From positions 62,001-126,000 of the forward strand of contig VCJN01000184.1 in assembly GCA_006384855.1 (NCBI GenBank): DNA of 64,000 nt, in the 5' to 3' direction. Source of the DNA: Tetraselmis striata (Eukaryota; Chlorophyta; Chlorodendrophyceae; Chlorodendrales; Chlorodendraceae). This document shows, piece by piece, positions 36,235-46,668 of this stretch (positions are counted from its first letter, which is position 1; every line of letters starts with the position of its first letter). The position numbers and the translations under genes are program-made. A model generated the notes under the pieces. That model searched no databases, had not been told where the DNA came from, and saw only the letters and a program-made list of their open reading frames with translations.

Positions 36235-39200
36235 TTGGCCATTCGCAAGATCCTCGTCGCCAACAGATCCGAGATTGCCATCCGCGTGTTCCGCGCAGCC
36301 ACCGAACTGGGCATGCGCACGGTTGCCGTCTACGCCGAACAGGACAAGCTCGCGCTGCACCGCTTCAAGGCGGACGAGGCTTACCAGATCGGACGCGGCC
36401 CGCACCTGGAGGCACCGCTCGGTCCGATCGAGGCCTATCTGTCCATCGAAGAGATCCTGCGCGTCGCCAAGGCCTGCGGCGCCGACGCGATCCACCCCGG
36501 CTACGGCTTTCTGTCGGAAAGCCCGGAGTTCGCTGACGCCTGCGCCGACGCCGGGATCGTCTTCATCGGCCCGCGTCCGGAGACCATGCGCCGGCTGGGC
36601 AACAAGGTTTCGGCGCGCAACCTCGCCGTCGAGGCCGGGGTGCCGGTGATGCCGGCGACCGACCCGCTGCCCGACGACATGGACCAGGTGCGCAAACTTG
36701 CCGCGGAAATCGGCTACCCGGTGATGCTCAAGGCCTCCTGGGGCGGCGGCGGGCGCGGCATGCGCGTAATCGGCGACGAGGAAACCCTGCTGCGCGACGT
36801 GGAGGCCGCCAAGCGCGAGGCCAAGGCCGCCTTCGGCAAGGACGAGATCTATCTGGAAAAGCTCGTCGAGCGCGCCCGCCACATCGAGGTGCAGATCCTG
36901 GGCGACAGCCACGGCAACCTGCTGCACCTGTTCGAGCGCGACTGCTCGATCCAGCGCCGGCATCAGAAGGTGGTGGAACGCGCGCCCGCGCCCTATCTCA
37001 CGCCCGAACAGCGCGAGGAAGTCAGCACCTACGGACTGAAGATCGGCAAGGCGACCGACTATCGCGGTGCCGGAACGGTCGAATTCCTGATGGATGCCGA
37101 CACGGGGCAATTCTACTTCATCGAGGTCAATCCGCGCATCCAGGTGGAACACACGGTCACCGAGGAGGTCACCGGCGTCGACCTGGTCAAGGCGCAGATC
37201 CGCATCGCCGCAGGCGCCATGATCGGCGATCCGGGCTCCGGCATCCCGACGCAGGACGCGATCAAGCTCAACGGCCACGCATTGCAGTGCCGGATCACCA
37301 CCGAGGATCCCGAGCAGAACTTCATTCCCGACTACGGCCGCATCACCGCCTATCGCGGCGCGACCGGCTTCGGCATCCGCCTTGATGGCGGCACCGCCTA
37401 TTCCGGCGCGGTGATCACCCGCTTCTACGATCCGCTCCTGGAAAAGGTCACCGCCTGGGCGCCCACGGCCGAGGAGGCCGCCCAGCGCATGGACCGCGCC
37501 TTGCGCGAATTCCGTATCCGCGGTGTCGCGACCAATCTGGTGTTCCTGGAAAACGTCATCGACCACCCGGACTTCCGGGCCAACAATTACACCACCCGCT
37601 TCATCGACGAGACGCCGGCGCTGTTTGAGCAGGTGACCCGGCGCGACCGCGCGACGAAGCTCCTGACCTATATCGCGGATGTCACCGTCAACGGACATCC
37701 CGAGACCAAGAACCGGCCGCGCCCGCCCGCCGAGGCGGCCGCGCCGCAGGCGCCGATGATCGACGCGCCGATCAAGAACGGCACGCGCCAGCTCCTGGAC
37801 GAACTCGGTCCCGCCGGCTTTGCCGACTGGATGAAGGCGGAACGCCGCGCGCTCGTCACCGACACCACCATGCGCGACGGCCACCAGTCGCTGCTCGCCA
37901 CCCGCATGCGCAGCCATGATATCGTCGCGGTTGCCGATGCCTATGCCCGCGGCATGCCGCAGCTGTTTTCGCTGGAATGCTGGGGCGGGGCGACCTTCGA
38001 CGTCGCCATGCGCTTCCTGACCGAGGACCCGTGGGAGCGGCTGCGGCTCGTTCGCGAGCGCGCGCCCAACATCCTGCTGCAGATGCTGCTGCGCGGTGCC
38101 AACGGCGTTGGCTACACCAATTATCCCGACAATGTGGTGCGCCATTTCGTCAAGCAGGCCGCGCGCGAGGGGGTCGACCTCTTCCGCGTATTCGACTGCC
38201 TCAACTGGGTGGAGAATATGCGCGTCTCGCTCGATGCGGTGATCGACGAGGACAAGCTCTGCGAGGGCGTGATCTGCTACACCGGCGATCTCAACGACAG
38301 CGCCCGGCCGAAATACGATCTCGCCTATTACATCCGCCTGGCGAAGGATCTGGAAAAGGCCGGCTGCCACATCCTCGGCGTCAAGGACATGGCCGGGCTG
38401 ATGAAGCCGGCGGCGGCGAAACAGCTCTTCACCGCGCTCAGCCAAGAAGTCGGCCTGCCGATCCACTTCCACACCCATGACACGTCAGGCATTTCCGCCG
38501 CAAGCGTGCTCGCCGCCGTCGACGCCGGGGTCGATGCCTTCGACGCGGCGATGGATGCCTTCTCCGGCCTGACCTCGCAGCCGGCACTCGGCTCGCTGGT
38601 CGCGGCGCTGAAGGACACGCCGCGCGACACAGGACTCGACGCCGGCACGATCCGCGAGCTGTCGCTCTACTGGGAGGCGGTGCGCAACCAGTACAGCGCC
38701 TTCGAAAGCGACCTGAAAGCGCCCGCCTCGGAGGTCTATCTGCATGAAATGCCGGGCGGCCAGTTCACCAACCTGAAGGAACAGGCCCGCTCGCTCGGCC
38801 TGGAAAGCCGCTGGCACGAGGTCGCGCAGGCCTATCACGACGTCAACATGATGTTCGGCGACATCGTCAAGGTGACGCCGTCGTCCAAGGTCGTCGGCGA
38901 CATGGCGCTGATGATGGTGGCCCAGGGCCTGAGCGTTGACGACGTTCTCTCGCCGGACAAGGACGTCGCCTTCCCCGAAAGCGTGGTGCAGATGATGCAC
39001 GGCGACCTCGGACAGGCGCCGGGCGGCTGGCCGGAGGACATCCAGAAACGCGTGCTCAAGGGCGACACGCCGATCACCGTGCGTCCCGGCGCGCTGCTGG
39101 AGGACGACGACCTGGAGGCGCGCCGCGCCGAGATCGCGGAAAAGACCGGCACGGACATCGGCGAGGCGGAACTTGCCTCCTACCTGATGTACCCGAAGGT

Positions 39201-39705
39201 CTTCACCGATTTCGCCGCCGCGCGCGAGATCTACGGCCCGGTCAGCGTGTTGCCGACGCCGATCTATTTCTACGGGCTTCCCGCCGGCGAGGAGGTGATG
39301 ATCGACCTGGAGCCCGGCAAGACGCTGGTCGTGCGCTGCCAGGCCATCGGCGAAACGGATGAGAACGGCGACTGCAAGGTCTTCTTCGAGCTGAACGGCC
39401 AGCCGCGCATCATCAAGGTGCCCGACCGGGTCCATGGAGCCGCCGGCGCGGCGGCGCGACGCAAGGCCGAGCCCACCAACGCGGGCCATGTCGGCGCACC
39501 GATGCCCGGCGTGATTTCCACCGTCGCCGTCTCGACGGGACAGAAGGTGACGGCCGGTGACGTGCTGGTCTCCATCGAGGCGATGAAGATGGAAACCGCG
39601 CTCCATGCCGACCGCGACGGCACCGTCGCCGAGGTCGTCGTGACCGCCGGACAGCAGGTCGATGCCAAGGACTTGCTGGTGGTCCTGGCCGACGTCGAAG
39701 ACTGA
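36235..39705 (+). CDS. pyc: Pyruvate carboxylase (TTG start)
   Basis: About 1156 residues. The TTG at 36235 is chosen because AGGAGG lies 8 bases upstream and AIRKILVANRSEIAIRVFRA, the conserved start, follows at once; the ATG at 36184 would add 17 unconserved residues. Domains: biotin carboxylase (1-455, with ASWGGGGRGMRV), carboxyltransferase (about 540-810, with DTTMRDGHQSLLATRMR), linker, and a C-terminal biotinyl domain with EAMKMET and biotin Lys1118. It makes oxaloacetate from pyruvate and bicarbonate with ATP, refilling the TCA cycle, in the cytoplasm. Confidence 0.96.
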   Translation: MAIRKILVANRSEIAIRVFRAATELGMRTVAVYAEQDKLALHRFKADEAYQIGRGPHLEAPLGPIEAYLSIEEILRVAKACGADAIHPGYGFLSESPEFADACADAGIVFIGPRPETMRRLGNKVSARNLAVEAGVPVMPATDPLPDDMDQVRKLAAEIGYPVMLKASWGGGGRGMRVIGDEETLLRDVEAAKREAKAAFGKDEIYLEKLVERARHIEVQILGDSHGNLLHLFERDCSIQRRHQKVVERAPAPYLTPEQREEVSTYGLKIGKATDYRGAGTVEFLMDADTGQFYFIEVNPRIQVEHTVTEEVTGVDLVKAQIRIAAGAMIGDPGSGIPTQDAIKLNGHALQCRITTEDPEQNFIPDYGRITAYRGATGFGIRLDGGTAYSGAVITRFYDPLLEKVTAWAPTAEEAAQRMDRALREFRIRGVATNLVFLENVIDHPDFRANNYTTRFIDETPALFEQVTRRDRATKLLTYIADVTVNGHPETKNRPRPPAEAAAPQAPMIDAPIKNGTRQLLDELGPAGFADWMKAERRALVTDTTMRDGHQSLLATRMRSHDIVAVADAYARGMPQLFSLECWGGATFDVAMRFLTEDPWERLRLVRERAPNILLQMLLRGANGVGYTNYPDNVVRHFVKQAAREGVDLFRVFDCLNWVENMRVSLDAVIDEDKLCEGVICYTGDLNDSARPKYDLAYYIRLAKDLEKAGCHILGVKDMAGLMKPAAAKQLFTALSQEVGLPIHFHTHDTSGISAASVLAAVDAGVDAFDAAMDAFSGLTSQPALGSLVAALKDTPRDTGLDAGTIRELSLYWEAVRNQYSAFESDLKAPASEVYLHEMPGGQFTNLKEQARSLGLESRWHEVAQAYHDVNMMFGDIVKVTPSSKVVGDMALMMVAQGLSVDDVLSPDKDVAFPESVVQMMHGDLGQAPGGWPEDIQKRVLKGDTPITVRPGALLEDDDLEARRAEIAEKTGTDIGEAELASYLMYPKVFTDFAAAREIYGPVSVLPTPIYFYGLPAGEEVMIDLEPGKTLVVRCQAIGETDENGDCKVFFELNGQPRIIKVPDRVHGAAGAAARRKAEPTNAGHVGAPMPGVISTVAVSTGQKVTAGDVLVSIEAMKMETALHADRDGTVAEVVVTAGQQVDAKDLLVVLADVED

Positions 39706-39731
39706 CACCGCGGCGAGGGGATGCATCCTGA

Positions 39732-40934
39732 ATGAGCCTCGCCATCGCCAGCACCGATCTGCGCCGGACATTCCTGCACCTGCAGGGATTGTCCGGCGCA
39801 CCCGGCCGCAAGATCGACACCGACGGCTGCCGGGCGCTTGTCCAAGACCTCGGCTTCGTCCAGGTCGACAGCATCAACACGGTGGCCCGCGCCCACCACC
39901 AGATCCTGTTCTCGCGCAACCAGACCTATCGGCCCGGCCAGTTGACGCGGCTGCTGGAGGTCCGCCGCGACCTGTTCGAGAACTGGACGCATGATGCCTC
40001 CTGCATTCCGGTGGAATTCTTTCCGCTGTGGCGCCACCGCTTCGCGCGCGAACGCGAGCGGATGAAGGCGCGCTGGACCAACTGGCACGGCCATGACTTC
40101 AAGGCGGAACTGGACAGGGTGCTCGCCCGTGTCCGCGATCACGGGCCGGCGGGCACGCGCGACTTCGACCGGGACGGCCCGCGCAAGGAGCCCGGCTGGT
40201 GGAACTGGCATCCGGGAAAGGCGGCGCTCGAATATCTCTGGCGCACCGGCGAGATCGCCGTCACCCGGCGCGAGAATTTCGCCAAGATCTACGACCTTGC
40301 CGAACGGGTCATCCCGCCGGGGCATTTCGAGCGCGAGATCCCGCATGACGCCTTCGTCGATACGGTCTGCGACGCGGCGGTCCAGCGGCTCGGCGTCGCC
40401 ACCTCGGGCGAGATCGCGGCCTTCCTCGACCTGGTCACGCCCGCCGAGGCGGCCGACTGGTGCGCGGCAAACGCGGGCGGGCGCCTTCGCGAGGTCATGG
40501 TGGAAAGTGCCGGCGGCCGCCGCGCCGCCTTCGCCCGCGCGGACATAGAAACCTGCCTTCGGGACACGCCCGATCCGCCGAAACGCCTGCGCGTGCTCAG
40601 CCCCTTCGATCCCGTCCTGCGCGACCGCAAACGCGCCGAGCGGCTGTTCGACTTCCGCTACCGGATCGAGGTCTTCGTACCCGCGCCGAAGCGGGTCTAC
40701 GGCTATTACGTCTTTCCGCTGCTGGAGGGCGAGCGCATCGTCGGACGCATCGACATGGCCTGCAAGCGCGCAGACGGCACGCTTGCCGTCAAGGCGCTCT
40801 GGCCGGAAAGGGGCGTGCGCTTCGTGCGCGGCCGGCAGGACAGGCTGGAGGCGGAACTTCAGCGCATGGCGCGCTTCACCGGGATGGAGACGGTCGCGTT
40901 CGAAGACGGCTGGATGCGCGATCCCGCCGGCTGA
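39732..40934 (+). CDS. YcaQ/AlkZ-like DNA glycosylase (winged-helix, HTH_42)
   Basis: The product is 400 residues, the usual YcaQ length. It begins 26 bases after pyc. The catalytic Q-x-D motif of the YcaQ/AlkX branch is present as GFVQVDSINT (Gln44, Asp46). Other blocks are ARAHHQILFSR, EPGWWNWHPGKAALEYLW and LSPFDPVLRDRKRAERLFDF. The family excises interstrand crosslinks and bulky alkylated purines. It probably shares the pyc transcript, with no obvious functional link. Confidence 0.88.
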   Translation: MSLAIASTDLRRTFLHLQGLSGAPGRKIDTDGCRALVQDLGFVQVDSINTVARAHHQILFSRNQTYRPGQLTRLLEVRRDLFENWTHDASCIPVEFFPLWRHRFARERERMKARWTNWHGHDFKAELDRVLARVRDHGPAGTRDFDRDGPRKEPGWWNWHPGKAALEYLWRTGEIAVTRRENFAKIYDLAERVIPPGHFEREIPHDAFVDTVCDAAVQRLGVATSGEIAAFLDLVTPAEAADWCAANAGGRLREVMVESAGGRRAAFARADIETCLRDTPDPPKRLRVLSPFDPVLRDRKRAERLFDFRYRIEVFVPAPKRVYGYYVFPLLEGERIVGRIDMACKRADGTLAVKALWPERGVRFVRGRQDRLEAELQRMARFTGMETVAFEDGWMRDPAG

Positions 40935-40961
40935 CGCGGCAGGCGATACCCTTGCGGGCGG

Positions 40962-42294
40962 CTAGCGCTCGCCAAAGGCCGTGTCGAGCGAGCGCACAAT
41001 GGGTTTGAGCATGTAGCGCATCAGCGACTTGGAGCCGGTGACCACATTCGCCTGAACGACCATGCCCGGCAGCACCGGACGGGTGTTTTCGCCAGACCCC
41101 ACCTCGCGCGCGGCCAGCGCGATCACCGCCTTGAAATAAGCGTCGCCGTTCTCGTCCTTGAAGCTTGAGGCGGAAATCGTGCGCACCGTGCCTTGGACCG
41201 AGCCGTAGCGGCTGGCGTCGTAGCTGGTCACCTGCACGTCGGCCGCGTCGCCTTCCTTGATATGGCCGATGTCCTTGGGCTCGACCTTGACCTCGGCGAC
41301 GAGATCCTCCTCGAGCGGCACGATTTCGGCGACGAGATCGCCGGGCTTGACCACGGATCCGGTTCCCGACTGTTCGATCGATTTGACGAGACCGCCGACC
41401 GGCGCGCGCACGACCAGCCGGTCGGCCCGGTCCTGAAGGCCGGCGAGCTGTTCGTGAAGCTCGGCGCGTTCCTCGCCGATCTTGCTCTTTTGTTCCGCGA
41501 CCTGCTGCAGCACATCGGCCCGCGCCTTCGCCAGACCCGCCTGCGCCTCCGCCAGGCCGGCCCGGGCCTGCGCCAGCTGACCGGTCACGGCCGCAAGGTC
41601 GTTTTCCACCGCATGCAGCTGGGTCTTGGCCTCCAGATAGCGACGCCGCGAGGTATAGCCTTCCTTCAGGAGCTCGCTCTGGATCGCGACCTTCTCGCGC
41701 TCCGTCTCGAGCTGCTGCTCCAGCAGCGCCCTTCGCGCCACGAGGCCGGCCACTTCCGCCTCGCGCTGATCGACCCGGGCGGCGAGCGCGTCCTGTTCCT
41801 TCTTGCGCGAACGGAGATTGGCGAGAAAGGCGTCGCGCTGGCGGGTCGCTGAGCGCGATCCGGCCGTTCACGCCGCGCAGGCCCGCGCCGCCGCCGGCGT
41901 CTCCAAGCGCCTCCGCGTCGAGCCGTTCGTCTTCCAGCGTCAGCCAGTCGAGCCGCACGCGGATGCGGGCCAGTTCGCTGCTCGCGTCGCTCGCCCGCAG
42001 TTGCATCAGCGGTGCGCCTGCCTCGACGAGGTCGCCCTCGCGCACCAGGATCTTTTCGACGATGCCGCCTTCCAGATGCTGCACGGGCTGCACGGCACCG
42101 GAGGGGACGATCTCGCCGCGCGTCGGCGCGACCTCGCGGATCTCGCCGATGCTGGCCCACAGCAACAGCGCGATGACAAGGCCGCAGAGAATGTAGAGGG
42201 TTCGGCCGATCGCGCGCGGCGGCTCGCCGTCCTCCAGCTCGAGCGGGAGCGACAGGCGTCCGGAAACACTGCGCGAATGTGCGGGCGGTTGCAC
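40962..42294 (-). CDS. HlyD-family type I secretion adaptor, one apparent frameshift
   Basis: The N-terminal part (GTG start at 42294 after AGGGGG) has one membrane segment (TLYILCGLVIALLLWASIG) and VQHLEGGIVEKILVREGDLV, the first half-lipoyl motif. The rest is in another frame after about 41850: a long coiled coil (RKKEQDALAARVDQREAEVA to LQDRADRLVVRAPVGG) and a beta-barrel region to the C-terminus (SLDTAFGER). About 445 residues in all, typical of HlyD/LapC. It bridges the ABC exporter to TolC across the periplasm. First of three minus-strand exporter genes next to the giant substrate gene. Confidence 0.82.
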
Positions 42295-42466
42295 GAGGAG
42301 CCCCCTGTAGGAACGCGATACTCAATCCAGCCCCAGTTTAGGGGGGCGAGCGTTAATAGAGCGTGTGAAACAGGCCGGCGGACACGCGACCGGCGCTCAA
42401 ATTTGCGCCACATCTCCAAGGCGGGACCCCGCCCCGCACACCCGGGCGCGACACGGCCGCCACAGC

Positions 42467-44680
42467 CTAGGCGACATTCATGATCCGCGGCACGATCTCC
42501 TCCGGCGTTCCCTGCGCGTCGATGCGACCTTCGCGCATGTAGATCACCCGGTCCGCGAGCCGCATGTGGCTCGGCCTGTGGGTCACCAGAAAGACGGTGG
42601 CATGCCCCTTGAGCGCCCGGATCTTGTCCATCAGCAGTTTGTCGCTCTCGAAATCGAGGTTGTTGCCGGGATCGTCGAGCAGGTAGAGCGCCTCGTCGCG
42701 CACGAAGGCGCGGGCGATCGTGATCCGGCGCTTCAGGGAATCCGGCAACCGGCGGAGAACCTGGCTCGACAGCCGCGTCTGGAAGCCGTCGGGCAGCAGC
42801 ACCTTGTCGGACAGGAGATCGATTTCCGCCGCCGCGCGCGCCAGATCCTCGTCGCTTGCCTGCGGATTGGACAGGCGGATGTTCTGCGCCAGCGTGCCGT
42901 AGAAGAACTCCGCCGTTTGCGGCACATAGCCCACGGACTGGCGCCATTCGCCGACATCGAGCTGGCGGATGTCGAGCCCGTCGACGATCACCGAGCCGCC
43001 CTGCGGCGGATAAAGGCCGAGAATGATTTTGAGCAGGGTCGACTTGCCCGCGCCGCTCGGTCCGGCAATGGCGATCAGTTCGCCCGGCTTTGCCCGCAGA
43101 TCGACACCGCGCAGGGCCGGTTCGCTCTTGTTGGGATAGCGGAACACCAGCTGGTTGATCGCCACCGCCCCCTTGAACCGGCGGTTCATCGACGGCGCCT
43201 CTCCGGGCGTGCGCTCCTGCGGCAGGCGCATCAGCGCATTGACCTGCTCGACGGTCTGCTGCGCTTGGCCGATGCGGCTGAGCGAGAGGAACGCCTGGTT
43301 GAGCGGGTTGAGCACGCGCCATGCGAGCGCCATCACCGCGATGAGCGCGCCCTGGCTCATGTCGCCGTTGAGCACCTGCACCGCGCCGAGCCCGAGAATG
43401 CCGACCCCGCACACCGACATCAGCATCTGCGAGAGCGCCTGCACCGTCTGCTGGATCATGCGGGTGCGCAGGTTCTTCTCCGCGTGATCGGCGGACAGCT
43501 TGCGGTAGCGTTCGATCCAGACCGTTTCGGCCGACAGGTCGCGGATCGAGCCCTGATGGGTGATCGTTTCGATGGTCAGGTTCTGGAGATTGGACTTCGC
43601 CTGGCCGGATGCGGCAATCGCGCTGCGCATTTTCGGGATCGCGAAGACCGCCATGATCGCATAGAGCGCGATCAGCACCACCGGCAGCCAGACCAGAGGC
43701 CCGCCGAAAATCGCGATCGCGCCGAGAAACAGCAGCGAGAAGGGAAGATCCACCGCGGCATTCGCCAGCGGCCCGGTAAAGATTTCCCGGATGCCCTCGA
43801 ACTGGCGCAGCCGTGCCAGCTGGGCGCCGATCGGCGCCGATCCGGTAAGGACAAGCGGCAAATGCAGGATCTGCACGAAGGCCTCGTTGCCGATCGTCGT
43901 ATCCAGACGCGCCCCGAGATAGGCCTGCAGGGAAGCGCGGATGCGTTTCAGGAGGTAATCGGCAACGAGGATCACGGCGATCCCGACGCTCAGCGTCAGA
44001 AGAACGGACACGGACTTGGCGCCGATGGCCTTGTCGTAGACCGCCATGACGAAGAGCGGCACCGCGAGCGCAAGACTGTTCAGCACGAAGCCGAGGACGA
44101 AGATCGACAGGGTCAGCTTGCGAAACCGGCCAAGGGCATAGCCCAGCCAGCCGCGCCGCCGCGCTTCGGTGGCGTCTGTTGTGTCGTCGGCATCGCGAAA
44201 GACGAAGACGCTGCCCGTGCCCGCCTTCGGGCGGAGCGCGATTTCCGAGCGCGTGCCGGCGTCAAAGGCGCGGAAACCGCCATCGGACAACATCCCGAGC
44301 AGCACATAGACACGGCCGTCGCAGGCGTAGATGCACGGAAAATGACCGTCGCGCACCGCGACCGTCCCGCCCTTGAGGCGGCGGGTCGGGCGGTCCAGCC
44401 GGCTCAGCACCGCGCGCAGGTCGTGAACCGAGAACAACCCGTCGAAATGCGGCATCGCCTCGAAAATGAGGCGCTCGTTGCCGCGCCAGGACAGCGCCTC
44501 GAGCAACACCCTGAGACAGGGTTCAAGGCCGGCCGGATCGCCATGCGCCGGGTCCCGCTGCGCCTCCCCCTTGCCCACAGGTCGGCGCAGCGCCTTCGCC
44601 AGCGCATCGATCTGGCGATGGACCGCGTTCCTCGGCGGCGGATTTTCGTTGCGACCGGTTTCGGCGACACCCTGCGTCAT
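42467..44680 (-). CDS. Type I secretion ABC exporter subunit 1 (LapB-like, C39-like N-domain)
   Basis: The product is 737 residues: a degenerate C39-like domain (about 50-165, LDRPTRRLKGGTVAV and FPCIYACDGRVYVLLGM, without the catalytic Cys), about six membrane helices (180-470), and an ATPase domain (510-737). Walker A GPSGAGKST, Q-loop GYVPQ and H-loop VTHRP are intact. The signature is altered (RRLPDSLKRR where LSGGQ-QR is expected), and Walker B reads YLLDDPG, with Asp in place of the catalytic Glu. It lies just downstream of a second ABC gene and upstream of hlyD. It is inferred to form one half of a heterodimeric exporter. Confidence 0.88.
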   Translation of the reverse strand: MTQGVAETGRNENPPPRNAVHRQIDALAKALRRPVGKGEAQRDPAHGDPAGLEPCLRVLLEALSWRGNERLIFEAMPHFDGLFSVHDLRAVLSRLDRPTRRLKGGTVAVRDGHFPCIYACDGRVYVLLGMLSDGGFRAFDAGTRSEIALRPKAGTGSVFVFRDADDTTDATEARRRGWLGYALGRFRKLTLSIFVLGFVLNSLALAVPLFVMAVYDKAIGAKSVSVLLTLSVGIAVILVADYLLKRIRASLQAYLGARLDTTIGNEAFVQILHLPLVLTGSAPIGAQLARLRQFEGIREIFTGPLANAAVDLPFSLLFLGAIAIFGGPLVWLPVVLIALYAIMAVFAIPKMRSAIAASGQAKSNLQNLTIETITHQGSIRDLSAETVWIERYRKLSADHAEKNLRTRMIQQTVQALSQMLMSVCGVGILGLGAVQVLNGDMSQGALIAVMALAWRVLNPLNQAFLSLSRIGQAQQTVEQVNALMRLPQERTPGEAPSMNRRFKGAVAINQLVFRYPNKSEPALRGVDLRAKPGELIAIAGPSGAGKSTLLKIILGLYPPQGGSVIVDGLDIRQLDVGEWRQSVGYVPQTAEFFYGTLAQNIRLSNPQASDEDLARAAAEIDLLSDKVLLPDGFQTRLSSQVLRRLPDSLKRRITIARAFVRDEALYLLDDPGNNLDFESDKLLMDKIRALKGHATVFLVTHRPSHMRLADRVIYMREGRIDAQGTPEEIVPRIMNVA

Positions 44681-44690
44681 GCGTGATCCC

Positions 44691-46395
44691 TCATGCCGTC
44701 AGCTTGCCGCTGATTGAAAACGGACGGGCCGGCGCGGGCGCGGGCGCCACCGTGTCGGCCCCGGCTGCCGCGACCTCGGAAGCGGGGGTTTCCCGGGGCG
44801 CTTCCGGCTCGACGGGCGTCACCCGCCCGTCGGCGACTTCCAGCAGGTGATCCGACACCTTCAACAGCGACGGGCGATAGCTGATCATCAGGATCGTCAT
44901 CTGTCCGCGCAGGCTCTTCAGGGCCTCGATCAGCAGGGCCTCGCTGCGCTGGTCGAGCGGGGCGTTCGCCTCGTCCAGGATCAGGACGCGCGGATCCCGC
45001 GCCAGCGCACGTGCAATCGCGATGCGCTGCTTGGTGGAACCGGGAAGCGCCTCCATGACCCCGACGCCGAGATCCGTGTCGTAGCCGTTCGGCAGAAGGT
45101 GGATGTCATGCTCCAGGCCGATGAGGGCTGCGGCCTCCCGGGCGCGCTCCGGCGTCGCGCTGCAGCCGAACATCGTGAGGTTTTCAAGGATCGTGCCGCG
45201 AAACAGCGGCGCGGCCGGACCGACATAGGAAATCCGCTCGCGCAGCAGCGGATGCGCCGGCCCATAGAGATCGTGGCCGCCGTAGCGGATCGTGCCGCCG
45301 TCCGGCTGGAGATCGCCGGACAGAATGCGCATCAGGGTCGATCGCCCGCTGCCGTCCACACCCCGGATGCCCGTGATCGTGCCTGCCTCGACCGAGAACG
45401 ACGCGTTCTCGAACCGGGCGCCGGCCTTGCGCTTGCTGCGGAACGACAGGTCGCGCACATGAATGCCGTCGCCGAAGTCCTCAAGCGTGCCGTCGAACGC
45501 CTGCTGTTCCGGCAGCTCGAACAGGCGCAACCCCTCGACCACGTCGTGACGGGTTCGCTGAATTTCGCCAAGCGCCGAGATGCCGCGCAGCACCGGCTGG
45601 ATGACCTGCCCAGTGAGCAATGTGCAGGCCGCGACCGCGCCCACGCTCAAGGAGCCGCCGATCGCCAGAAACGCTCCGGCGAAGACGACCGCGATCGTGG
45701 CGATGGAGGAATACAGGCTGATCGCGTTCTGGGAGCTGTTCGCCAGCTGGATCGCCGTGTAGCTGCATTCTCCGACCTGGCGCTGGAGGCGCTCGTAGCG
45801 GCGCACCATCTGCGGCTCCAGCGCCAGCGCCTTCACGGTCTGAATATGCGACAACACCTCGATGACGAAGTCGTACTTGCGCGAATCGCTCTCGCTGCGC
45901 GCCTCGATGGACGCGGTCACCGCCTTGTTCCGCCGTATGTTCAGGGCCGCGAAAATCGCGATGAGACAGACGGGAACCAGCGCGACCGGTCCGCCGATGA
46001 TCGCCATCAGCGCAAGAAAAATTCCGGTGGCGGGAATGTCGATCGCCAGCAGCCGGGTCTGACCGCCGTAAAAATCCGCGACCCGCGCCAAGCGACCCGA
46101 ACCGCTGCATGTTGTCGCTGAGCGCGGTAGCGCCGAGCGTGTCCGGCGGCGCCTGCACCACCCGGCGGAACGCCTCCAGGCCGATGCGGTGCCCGAAAGA
46201 GGCGGCTGACCAGCCCATCAGATGCGCCCGGGCGATCTTCAGCCCCGCATCGAGCACCATGACGAGCATGAGGCCGGCAATCAGCAGCGACAGCGTATGG
46301 GTCGAGGCATTCGGCAGGATGCGGTCATAGACCTGCAACACGGTCAGCGGCAGGGCCAGCGACAAGCCGTTGACGAGGATCGACGCAGCGATCAC
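44691..46395 (-). CDS. Type I secretion ABC exporter subunit 2 with degenerate ATPase motifs, one apparent frameshift
   Basis: The N-terminal piece (IAASILVNGLSLALPLTVLQ, VYDRILPNASTHTL) changes frame at about 46090, where one T too many precedes LARVADFYGGQTRL. About 565 residues; no C39-like domain. The ATPase domain has Walker A GVDGSGRST (Arg for Lys), VGP for the Q-loop VGQ, signature EALPGSTKQR for LSGGQ-QR, intact Walker B LILDEAN, and ISYRP with Tyr for the H-loop His. This looks like a degenerate partner. The start is uncertain: GTG 46395 is used; an ATG at 46520 in another frame is possible. The tail is Ala/Pro-rich. Confidence 0.8.
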
Positions 46396-46668
46396 CGGTG
46401 CGCTCAGTGGCGGCGACGCAACCGTCCCGCCCCCGATCGCGGCACCGCGATGCGAGGAAGGATCTGCCGCAGCCGCGCGAAGATGCGGGGTCGGCCGGAC
46501 TGGGGGACTGGCGTCGTCATCTGCTGAGATTGCAGCTATTTTCTTTTAAATTTCTTTACCAAGAATTCGTCCTCTTGACCGGAAACCGCCAAAAACCCGG
46601 CTTTCTGCAATCGACTTAACGATTGTGCAGAGGATTGGCCGCTTTGATCGGGCAAAGTCACAACCCGA
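46396..46668. promoter_or_regulatory. Divergent intergenic region between the exporter genes and the giant adhesin
   Basis: It separates the divergent exporter and substrate genes and must hold both promoters. A palindrome-like element, AATCG-ACTTAA-CGATT, is centred at about 46616, extended to CTGC/GCAG with a small mismatch, about 50 bases before the adhesin start. It may be an operator. The stretch 46535-46560 is AT-rich. Confidence 0.35.

Noticed and set aside
36118-38478. Minus-strand 786-codon open frame
   Set aside because: It is antisense to pyc, with the His/Asp/Gly/Arg-rich composition that GC-rich coding strands produce in reverse; it has no motif.
42365-44686. Plus-strand 773-codon open frame
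   Set aside because: It is exactly antisense to the ABC exporter gene; no ribosome site and no domain.
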